Origin: Pseudopedobacter sp044361595
GTDB taxonomy: Bacteria; Bacteroidota; Bacteroidia; Sphingobacteriales; Sphingobacteriaceae
Assembly: GCA_044361595.1 (NCBI GenBank)
Contig: JBIKIN010000006.1
Coordinates: forward strand, 96,111-160,110
Reading direction: 5' to 3'
Length of the DNA: 64,000 nt
Shown here: positions 35,714-42,717 of the stretch, in pieces
Position numbering within the stretch: position 1 is the first letter of the stretch
How the letters are laid out: each line of letters begins with the position of its first letter
The notes under the pieces: generated by a model
The model's database searches: none
The model's input: the letters and a program-made list of their open reading frames with translations, nothing else
Told to the model about the DNA's origin: nothing
Made by a program: the position numbers and the translations under genes

Positions 35714-37150
35714 TTATTGTCCTTGCCCCAAAGAGAATGCGGCTTTACCATCAAACTCGTATAAGTTTTCTGTTTTAATTACATCTATATTATGGTCTAC
35801 AGCTTTAGCAAGCATGTTAACAATATCGCTTTTACTAAATGCTACTCCTTCATTAGCAGTAAAACGGCATCTCCAATGGTCGGTACAAAAAGTTTCTTTA
35901 AAACCTTGTGGCCAAACTTTAATACCTCTGTTAGTAATCATAGTAAGTTTATTACTATCTAAACCTAAAGCGGTTAATTTCTCTGCAAGCTCATTAGCAT
36001 CTAAACCATTCCAGTGAACAAATAAGTCTACACCTACCAATTGCTTGTTTTTAGCTGGCTTTCTCACATATTTAGGTAATACTAAGTGACCATTCTCGTT
36101 AAAGTTAGCTTCTTTTAAAACCTCGGGCTTTTTACCCAAATTGGCAATTACAGCATCGGCAAATTCTTTTGTGCCTACTTTTTTAGTGCTAATACCTTCC
36201 TTATAAATATCCGGAGTATGAATACCCTCTTCTAAAGTTTTTAACCATGCATTCTGTATTTTCTTAGCAGCAGTACCTTTTCCTAAATGCTTTAACATTA
36301 AAACCGCACCTTGTAATAATCCAGACGGATTTGCAATATTTTTACCGGCGATATCTGGAGCCGAACCATGAATAGCTTCAAACATGGCGCACTCTTCGCC
36401 AATGTTTGATGAACCTGCCAAACCTACAGAACCTGTAATTTGCGCAGCCACATCAGATAACATATCGCCATATAAATTAGGCATCACAATTACATCAAAA
36501 ACTTCAGGAGTATCGGCTATTTTAGCACCGCCTATATCTACAATCCAATGTTCGTTTTCTATCTCTGGATATTCTTTAGCAATCTCATTAAACACTTGGT
36601 GAAATAAACCATCTGTTTGTTTCATGATATTATCTTTAGTGAAGCAAGTCACTTTTTTTCTACCATACTGCTTCGCGTATTCAAAAGCGTATCGAACAAT
36701 TTTTTCGCAACCCGGTCTACTAATTAACTTTAAGCATTGTACAACCTCATCTGTTTGTTGATGCTCTATACCAGCATATAAATCTTCTTCGTTTTCTCTA
36801 ATAATCACCATATCCATAACCGGATGTTTGGTTTTTATAAATGGATGTAGGCTATAACATGGTCTTACATTGGCGTATAAACCCAAAGACTTTCTAATAG
36901 AAACATTTAAACTTTTATATCCACCACCTTGTGGAGTTGTGATTGGAGCTTTTAAAAATACTTTATTTTTCCTGATGATATCCCAAGATTCTTTGGCTAT
37001 ACCAGATGTATTACCTGATAAATAAACCTTCTCTCCTATTTCAATCTCATCAAATTGTACATCTACTCCGGCTGCTTTAATAATATCTAAAGTAGCATCC
37101 ATAATCTCGGGACCTATTCCGTCTCCTTTGGCAAGTGTTACATGTATCAT
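35714..37150 (-). CDS. icd: Isocitrate dehydrogenase, Thermus/Rickettsia-type with C-terminal domain
   Basis: The 478-residue enzyme decarboxylates isocitrate to 2-oxoglutarate. The N-terminal 330 residues are a beta-decarboxylating dehydrogenase: AKGDGIGPEI, the substrate loop SLNVSIRKSLGLYANVRP, IIRENEEDLYAGIEH, NLYGDMLSDVAAQITG. The last 110 residues are the extra domain of the Thermus-type enzyme. In the cofactor loop HGSAPDIAGKNIANP, Asp-Ile stand where NADP-specific E. coli enzyme has Lys-Tyr; in this superfamily Asp-Ile normally indicates NAD. It heads a five-gene minus-strand set and is divergent from a LysR gene. Confidence 0.95.
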   Translation of the reverse strand: MIHVTLAKGDGIGPEIMDATLDIIKAAGVDVQFDEIEIGEKVYLSGNTSGIAKESWDIIRKNKVFLKAPITTPQGGGYKSLNVSIRKSLGLYANVRPCYSLHPFIKTKHPVMDMVIIRENEEDLYAGIEHQQTDEVVQCLKLISRPGCEKIVRYAFEYAKQYGRKKVTCFTKDNIMKQTDGLFHQVFNEIAKEYPEIENEHWIVDIGGAKIADTPEVFDVIVMPNLYGDMLSDVAAQITGSVGLAGSSNIGEECAMFEAIHGSAPDIAGKNIANPSGLLQGAVLMLKHLGKGTAAKKIQNAWLKTLEEGIHTPDIYKEGISTKKVGTKEFADAVIANLGKKPEVLKEANFNENGHLVLPKYVRKPAKNKQLVGVDLFVHWNGLDANELAEKLTALGLDSNKLTMITNRGIKVWPQGFKETFCTDHWRCRFTANEGVAFSKSDIVNMLAKAVDHNIDVIKTENLYEFDGKAAFSLGQGQ

Positions 37151-37180
37151 ATTTATAAGTTTTTTGTTGCCGCAAATTTG

Positions 37181-37197
37181 TTAATAGTTATTAATAA
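37181..37197. promoter_or_regulatory. Candidate LysR-type operator between icd and the LysR gene
   Basis: TTAATAGTTATTAATAA contains TTAATA-GT-TATTAA (37181-37194), an inverted repeat that also fits the TNA-N7-TNA pattern of CbbR-type sites. It lies in the 88-bp divergent intergenic region. A+T-rich palindromes arise by chance, so this is tentative. Confidence 0.3.
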
Positions 37198-37238
37198 ATT
37201 TTTATATATGTTTGTAATGAAATACATAAAATATATTT

Positions 37239-38162
37239 ATGAATTATACCCTAAGCCAATTACAAATATTTTTAAAGATTGCCGAGACTCAAAGTGTAAC
37301 CAAGGCAGCCGAAGAGCTTCATTTAACACAGCCAGCGGTATCTATACAACTTAAAAATTTACAAGCACAGTTTGATATTCCCTTAACAGAAGTAATTGGA
37401 AGAAAAATCTACATTACAGATTTTGGAAAAGAGATAGCTCACGCCGCAGAGAATATCATTAACCAAGTTTATGCCATTAACTTTAAAAAAGATGCCTATA
37501 AAGGGCAATTAACAGGTAAACTTAAACTTTCGGTTGTTTCTACAGGCAAATATGTGATGCCATTTTTCTTGTCAGATTTTATTAATCAAAATCCAGCGGT
37601 ACAATTACAAATGGATGTGACTAATAAAAACACAGTGCTAGATAATTTAGAAAACAATGAAGTAGATTTCTCTTTAGTTTCTATTATTCCAAGTACCATT
37701 GCAGTAGAGAACCTTGATCTATTACAAAACAAACTATACTTAGTTGGTGGTAGAAATCATCAAGTTAGTGAAACTATACAAAACAAAGATATATTTAAAG
37801 ACCTGCCCTTAATATTTAGAGAAAAAGGATCGGGAACGAGGCAAACCATGCAAAAATTTATAGAGTATCATCAAATTCCGATTATAAAAAAAATGGAGTT
37901 ATCTACCAATGAGGCAGTAAAACAAGCTATTATTGCAGGTATGGGATACTCTATTATGCCACTAATTGGTCTTAAAAACGAATTAGATAATCAAGATTTA
38001 CACATCATACCGGTTAAAGGTTTTCCAATATGTACCAATTGGAGTTTAATTTGGTTAAAAGGGAAGAAACATTCTCCTGTAGCCCAAGCCTATTTAGATT
38101 TTATTACCCAAGAAAAAGAACATATTATTAAGAAGACTTTTGATTGGTACGAGAAGTATTGA
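37239..38162 (+). CDS. LysR family transcriptional regulator (CbbR-like)
   Basis: The 307-residue protein has an N-terminal helix-turn-helix (LSQLQIFLKIAETQSVTKAAEELHLTQPAVSIQLKNL) and a periplasmic-binding-like effector domain from about residue 90 (GKLKLSVVSTGKYVMPFFLSDF, GSGTRQTMQKF, QAIIAGMGYSIMPL). The closest regulators by pattern are CbbR/CmpR-type, which respond to carbon status. It is transcribed divergently from icd with 88 bp between, the usual LysR target position. A relic of a related gene lies at 39522-39665. Confidence 0.92.
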   Translation: MNYTLSQLQIFLKIAETQSVTKAAEELHLTQPAVSIQLKNLQAQFDIPLTEVIGRKIYITDFGKEIAHAAENIINQVYAINFKKDAYKGQLTGKLKLSVVSTGKYVMPFFLSDFINQNPAVQLQMDVTNKNTVLDNLENNEVDFSLVSIIPSTIAVENLDLLQNKLYLVGGRNHQVSETIQNKDIFKDLPLIFREKGSGTRQTMQKFIEYHQIPIIKKMELSTNEAVKQAIIAGMGYSIMPLIGLKNELDNQDLHIIPVKGFPICTNWSLIWLKGKKHSPVAQAYLDFITQEKEHIIKKTFDWYEKY

Positions 38163-38373
38163 TGGAGCGTTGAGGTGTAAGGTGTGAGGTTTAAGTCATT
38201 TTTCGCTTTTGAAAAGAATTGTAGTTCAATAAGAACCAATTTTGTCATCGAACCGATAAATAATAATGTTTCATATCTTGATTGTTAGGTTTTTACTGAT
38301 GGTATAATTATTTACAATAATATTTTTCACAAAAGTGGCTAAACTACTTTTGTTCCTTTAATACAAATTAATT
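38163..38373. other. Intergenic region before the DUF1016 gene
   Basis: No gene recognised. A TACTTTTG -7-like box lies at 38345-38352, 21 bp before the ATG of the small frame at 38374. The boundary probably marks the left edge of the accessory block. Confidence 0.4.
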
Positions 38374-38466
38374 ATGTTTATACAAGCTGACGCAAATAAT
38401 GCTTTAAAGCTATTGCAGTATGAACTTGCCAAACCTCAAATAGTAATTTCAGAATCATTTTTATAA
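38374..38466 (+). CDS. Possible 30-residue leader peptide or gene remnant upstream of DUF1016
   Basis: ATG at 38374 opens 30 codons (starting MFIQADANNALKLLQYEL) and its TAA overlaps the DUF1016 ATG in the arrangement TAATG. A -7-like box lies 21 bp ahead. The close overlap suggests coupled translation, or else it is the tail of a lost gene. I recognise no family. Confidence 0.3.
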   Translation: MFIQADANNALKLLQYELAKPQIVISESFL

Positions 38467-39521
38467 TGGAAACAATAAAAAATTCAGAATACGCCTCTTG
38501 GATTGCTGAACTCAAACATAAAGTACGTTCTACTCAAATAAAAGCAGCAATTGCAGTAAATAAAGAGTTAATTCTTTTTTATTGGGATTTGGGTGCCATG
38601 CTTTCAGAAAAGATAAAAGCAAGCAATTGGGGAGAAAAGGTTCTCGAGGTCGTTTCAAAGGACTTGAAAGATGAGTTTCCTGAAATGAAAGGGTTTTCTG
38701 AGCGTAATTTAAAATATTGCAGGTTTTTTTTCGAGTTTTACACGCTATCAATTGGGCAACAGTCTGTTGCCCAAATGACTGATGAATATATAATTAGGCA
38801 ACAACTTGTTGCCCAAATTCCTTGGGGTCATAATATCCAAATATTTTCTAAAGCTAATTCAGTTAAAGAAGCTCTATTCTACATTCAAAAAACTAAAGAA
38901 AACAACTGGAGCAGAGATGTGCTAGCCTTGCAAATTAAGTCAAACTTATTCCAAAGAAGTGGCTCTGCCATAACAAACTTCTCTAATACGCTACCAGAAT
39001 CTTTTTCTGATTTAGCACAACAAACACTCAAAGACCCCTATATATTTGACTTTTTACAGTTAACTGAAGGTTATAAAGAAAAAGATATTGAAAATCAATT
39101 AGTAAATCACATCAAAAAATTTCTGTTAGAACTAGGTAAAGGCTTTGCTTTTGTAGGACAACAATACCATCTTGAAATTGCTGATAAAGATTATTACATC
39201 GATTTACTTTTTTACCATATTAAGCTCAAATGCTATGTAGTTATCGAACTAAAAAACACAGCTTTTATTCCTGAATATGCAGGAAAACTTAACTTTTACC
39301 TATCAGCGGTAGATTCTTTACTAAAAGAAGGAGAAGATAAACCAACAATAGGCATTCTTTTGTGCCGCGAGAAAAACAATTTAGAAGCAGAATTTGCCTT
39401 ACGAGACATTAATAAACCCATAGGGATAAGTGAATTTGAATTAACAAATATTTTACCTGAAAATTTAAAATCTGCTTTGCCAACCATTGAAGAATTAGAA
39501 CAAAATTTATTGAACAGTTAA
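38466..39521 (+). CDS. DUF1016 (YhcG) family PD-(D/E)XK nuclease
   Basis: The 351-residue protein has the N-terminal DUF1016_N helical domain (AELKHKVRSTQIKAAIAVNKELILFYWDLG, GFSERNLKYCRFFFEFY, QIPWGHN) and a C-terminal nuclease domain with YYIDLLFYHIKLKCYVVIELKNTAFIPEYAGKLNFYL, which holds the D and E-x-K residues. The family is mobile and often sits beside restriction systems. Here an adenine methylase follows 210 bp downstream. Residues about 96-118 hold two copies of QQ(S/L)VAQ encoded by palindromic 22-nt repeats spaced 42 bp apart. The 3' end abuts a LysR relic. Confidence 0.92.
   Translation: METIKNSEYASWIAELKHKVRSTQIKAAIAVNKELILFYWDLGAMLSEKIKASNWGEKVLEVVSKDLKDEFPEMKGFSERNLKYCRFFFEFYTLSIGQQSVAQMTDEYIIRQQLVAQIPWGHNIQIFSKANSVKEALFYIQKTKENNWSRDVLALQIKSNLFQRSGSAITNFSNTLPESFSDLAQQTLKDPYIFDFLQLTEGYKEKDIENQLVNHIKKFLLELGKGFAFVGQQYHLEIADKDYYIDLLFYHIKLKCYVVIELKNTAFIPEYAGKLNFYLSAVDSLLKEGEDKPTIGILLCREKNNLEAEFALRDINKPIGISEFELTNILPENLKSALPTIEELEQNLLNS
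38755..38818 (+). repeat. In-frame palindromic 42-nt direct repeat inside the DUF1016 gene
   Basis: A 22-nt unit, GGCAACA-N4-GTTGCCCAAAT, occurs at 38755-38776 and 38797-38818, differing only in the middle four bases. Each copy is itself palindromic (arms 38752-38761/38765-38774 and 38797-38804/38806-38813). The period of 42 nt equals 14 codons, so the frame is kept. Confidence 0.8.
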
Positions 39522-39665
39522 ACAAGCTATTATTGCAGGCATGGGGCATTCTTTAACGCCATTAATTAAGTTAAAAAACGAAATCGAAAATCAAAAATTA
39601 TATATTAGTAGCTACAGAAAGGTTTCAAATTCCTCGAATTCATAATAATTTGGATCAAACTGAGG
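39522..39665 (+). pseudogene. Relic of a LysR effector domain
   Basis: From the stop codon of the DUF1016 gene onward the DNA aligns with the 3' part of the LysR gene at about 37918-38060: KQAIIAGMGHSLTPLIKLKN against KQAIIAGMGYSIMPLIGLKN. After about 39610 the match continues in another frame (QKGF, then IIIWIK against SLIWLK), so there is a frameshift. No start, no N-terminal half and no full C-terminus remain. Confidence 0.75.
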
Positions 39666-39731
39666 TGTATTATATCTTTTAACCGTTAAATTATATTTTA
39701 GAAAAGCTTCAAAAACAGGATAAATCAATCA

Positions 39732-42173
39732 ATGAAATACAAAAATATACGAGAAGAAGAACTAAAAAATAAAGTAGGTGCCGACTGGTTTAAACAATTT
39801 GACACCACCGAGATTTTAGGAAATATTGACTTTACCGTTTTTCCAAAACAAGATAGTTTATTTGGAAGAACACCTTTATTATGGGCCGAAGCAAAAACTG
39901 GAAACTTTGATATTCCTACCATGTTTGTGCAACTAATTTTAACCATTGGTAAAGCCCGCACTTTTGATAAAACATTACCTCCTGCTTTTTTAGGCGCCTT
40001 CGACTTTAAGAAAATTGCTTTTGTTGATTATGTAAACATCCAAGATATTTTTTACCTCAACGATTTTAATTGGAACGTTACACCAAGCAATCACGAAACA
40101 AAAGAATTTAAATTAATTAAAGAGCGAATAGAAAGTATTTTAAAATCTAAAACCTACATTTTTGATTACCAAAAAGACGAAAAAGAACTCCATACTTTCA
40201 TAAAAAATAACGTAGCTAATGCCACAAGCAAAAGCAAAATAAAAATTGACAAAAACAACTTCGTCCCTATTTATTTACGATGGTTAGAAGTTGTAAAACC
40301 AATTATAGATGTAAATTGGGAACAACTTAAAAGTGCCAGCATTTTAGATAGCGATTTTTATTTGGCCGATCTTTTTGTGGATGATAAAGACACGCAAAAC
40401 ATTGCTGACGATACAACTATACGTGATAGTCTTTTTGTAGTTTACCAAAACCAAGGTTACAAAATAGCCAAAGAAAACATTAAACAAATGTTTGATGCAA
40501 CCATATACATCAAAAATAAAGATGCATATTTACAATTTTGGAAGCTTTATAAAAGACCTCCAGTAAAAGAGTTTCAAGATTATATCATAGAGCGTAGAGA
40601 TTTACTAGTTCCACAAGATATTAGAGAACGAAAAGGCGCCTTTTTTACGCCACGTAAATGGGTAGAACTTTCTCAAAAATACATTACTGATTATTTGGGC
40701 GAAAACTGGCAAGACGATTATTATGTTTGGGATTGCGCCTCAGGTACGGGAAACCTTTTGGCTGGTTTAACAAACAAGTATAACATTTACGCAAGTACTT
40801 TAGACATGGCTGATGTAAACGTAATACACGAACGTATAGATCACGGCGCAAATCTTTTAAAAAACCATGTTTTTCAGTTCGATTTTTTGAATGATGATTT
40901 TACCAAACTTCCCCAAAGTTTACAAGACATTATTAATGATGAGGAGAAGCGTAAAAAATTAGTTATCTATATTAATCCGCCTTATGCGGAGGCTGCGCAA
41001 TACGGAAATAGTAAAGATGGCATAAGCGCTACTAAAACATATATTCAATTTAAAGAAACTATAAGTTTTGCAGTGAATGAATTATTCTCTCAATTCTTTG
41101 CTAGAATTTATAAAGAAATCCCAGGAAGTAAACTTGGGGCATTTAGCAAGCTGAAATTTATTACCGCTTCTAACTTTGCAAAGTTTAGAACTTATTTTAA
41201 AGCAGAATATATAAACGGGTTTGTTTGTAGAGCGAACACTTTCGATAATGTCAAGGGAAATTTTCCTATAAGTTTTCTAATTTGGAATTTAGAAACAAAA
41301 AAAGAAATTGAGGAAATTGTTTGCGATGTAATAAGCAATTATGGAGACCTTGAAGGATTTAAAAAATTTGTTGCTGTAAAAAAAGGAGAGGTTATAAATG
41401 ATTGGCTTAGAAACTATTATGACAAAAATAATTTAATTGGTTATTTAAGATTTGTAGGTCCAGATTTTCAAGCAAATTCAGGTGTTTATGTAACCAGCGA
41501 ACCAAAGCAAAGTGATATAAAAGAGTCTAGGATTCAAACAATAACTTCTAAAAACTTGATAGAAATGTCAATTTACATCGCAGTGCGGTTTTGCTTTGAG
41601 TCCAATTGGCTCAATGATCGCGATCAATTCTTATACCCAAATGAAAATTGGAATGCGGACAAAGAATTTCAGAATGATTGTTTGGCTTATACACTCTTCA
41701 ATGGACAAAATAGAATTACTGGTTCTATAGGGTATAACCATTGGATTCCATTTACAGAACAAGAAGTGAATGCCCAAAATAGGTTTGAGAGCCATTTTAT
41801 GTCAGATTTTATTAACGGTAAAATCAAAACAGAAGAAAAAGAAAGCTTAGAGTTATTTCAAAATCAAGCAAATCAAAATAATCTTACAAATCTAGGTTCA
41901 GACAAAAAAATATTTTCAGCAGAAGCAACCGCAGTATTTGATGCTGGTAGAGAGCTTTGGAAATACTACCATAAACAACCTAATGTAAATGTAAATGCAA
42001 GTTTCTATGATATTAGAGCGTATTTCCAAGGCAGAAACGAACAAGGTAGAATGAACGCTAAAAGTAACGACGAAAAATATATGGAGTTAATTAGTGAACT
42101 GAGAAACAAACTCAACTTTTTAGCCGATAAAATAAAACCAAAAATTTACGAATACGAATTTTTAAAAGAATAA
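39732..42173 (+). CDS. N6-adenine DNA methyltransferase, probable type IIG restriction-modification enzyme
   Basis: The 813-residue protein has SAM motif I as WDCASGTGNLLAGL near residue 335 and the catalytic motif IV NPPY in LVIYINPPYAEAAQYGN near residue 418. The N-terminal 130 residues contain NIDFTVFPKQD...LLWAEAKTGNFDIP, a D...E-x-K pattern that could be a PD-(D/E)XK nuclease centre. The C-terminal 300 residues would then recognise the target. That layout matches single-chain type IIG enzymes; a stand-alone methylase remains possible. No separate specificity gene is adjacent. Confidence 0.85.
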   Translation: MKYKNIREEELKNKVGADWFKQFDTTEILGNIDFTVFPKQDSLFGRTPLLWAEAKTGNFDIPTMFVQLILTIGKARTFDKTLPPAFLGAFDFKKIAFVDYVNIQDIFYLNDFNWNVTPSNHETKEFKLIKERIESILKSKTYIFDYQKDEKELHTFIKNNVANATSKSKIKIDKNNFVPIYLRWLEVVKPIIDVNWEQLKSASILDSDFYLADLFVDDKDTQNIADDTTIRDSLFVVYQNQGYKIAKENIKQMFDATIYIKNKDAYLQFWKLYKRPPVKEFQDYIIERRDLLVPQDIRERKGAFFTPRKWVELSQKYITDYLGENWQDDYYVWDCASGTGNLLAGLTNKYNIYASTLDMADVNVIHERIDHGANLLKNHVFQFDFLNDDFTKLPQSLQDIINDEEKRKKLVIYINPPYAEAAQYGNSKDGISATKTYIQFKETISFAVNELFSQFFARIYKEIPGSKLGAFSKLKFITASNFAKFRTYFKAEYINGFVCRANTFDNVKGNFPISFLIWNLETKKEIEEIVCDVISNYGDLEGFKKFVAVKKGEVINDWLRNYYDKNNLIGYLRFVGPDFQANSGVYVTSEPKQSDIKESRIQTITSKNLIEMSIYIAVRFCFESNWLNDRDQFLYPNENWNADKEFQNDCLAYTLFNGQNRITGSIGYNHWIPFTEQEVNAQNRFESHFMSDFINGKIKTEEKESLELFQNQANQNNLTNLGSDKKIFSAEATAVFDAGRELWKYYHKQPNVNVNASFYDIRAYFQGRNEQGRMNAKSNDEKYMELISELRNKLNFLADKIKPKIYEYEFLKE

Positions 42174-42387
42174 AATAATAACTGGTGCTAACAACAGCAT
42201 TATAGAGTATTATGGTAATGGTGGTTTTAATAATACATCATTAAGAAAGAGATTTGGAATGCATGATAAACAAGCTTCTCAAATATCGCTATTTATTAAA
42301 GATGCAACGGATGAAGGAAAAATAAAACCTAAAGACCCTCAAAACGAGTCTAAAAAATTTAGTTTATATGTACCATATTGGGCGTAA
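42172..42387 (+). pseudogene. C-terminal relic of an AlbA_2-type ATP-binding protein
   Basis: An open frame without a usable start, overlapping the methylase stop, encodes about 70 residues: ITGANNSIIEYYGNGGFNN, SLRKRFGMHDKQASQISLFI and a terminal KKFSLYVPYWA. This winged-helix-like ending with YVP(F/Y)WA matches the C-terminus of Schlafen AlbA_2 / HATPase_c_4 proteins (COG2865-like) as I recall them. The rest of the gene is absent. Confidence 0.65.
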
Positions 42388-42541
42388 TTTTTTATTTAAT
42401 TCAAAAACTCCATTTAAGCATAAATGACTGATTATCAATAATTTTTTATTTAATTAGAATTCGGACAAGTTTATTTTTTATTTAATTTTAAAATTTATTT
42501 TTAGTACAAAGTATTGATTTTCAGTTGCTTTTTATTTAATT
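42386..42541. repeat. Four direct repeats of TTTTTATTTAATT
   Basis: The core TTTTTATTTAATT occurs at about 42389-42401, 42443-42455, 42475-42487 and 42529-42541. The last three lie 32 and 54 bp apart; copies 1-2 are also 54 bp apart. Copies 1 and 2 share 16 bases (42386-42401 and 42440-42455). Copies 2 and 4 are both followed by ATTCGGA. Confidence 0.75.
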
Positions 42542-42717
42542 CTGATTCGGAAAACAAAAAACACTTATAATTACGTAAATAATTTCAGGCATTAATAATA
42601 CATCTATAAGTTTATGATATAGCGACTAAGCAAATAACAAAAAACTTTAGCTGATGACGTGATAAAACGCCCAAATTCTGATATTTTAGCAATCAAATCA
42701 AAAAAACATCTACTTCC
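42542..42717. other. Intergenic region before the helicase gene
   Basis: With the repeat tract this makes about 330 bp without a gene between the relic and the helicase ATG. No consensus promoter seen. Confidence 0.4.

Noticed and set aside
42389..42541. CRISPR-like array
   Set aside because: The repeat core is only 13 nt, A+T-rich, with uneven spacing and no cas genes nearby.
38163..42717. Insertion sequence or prophage in the accessory block
   Set aside because: No transposase, integrase or phage gene and no flanking tRNA were seen; the block shows relics but no identifiable mobilisation gene.
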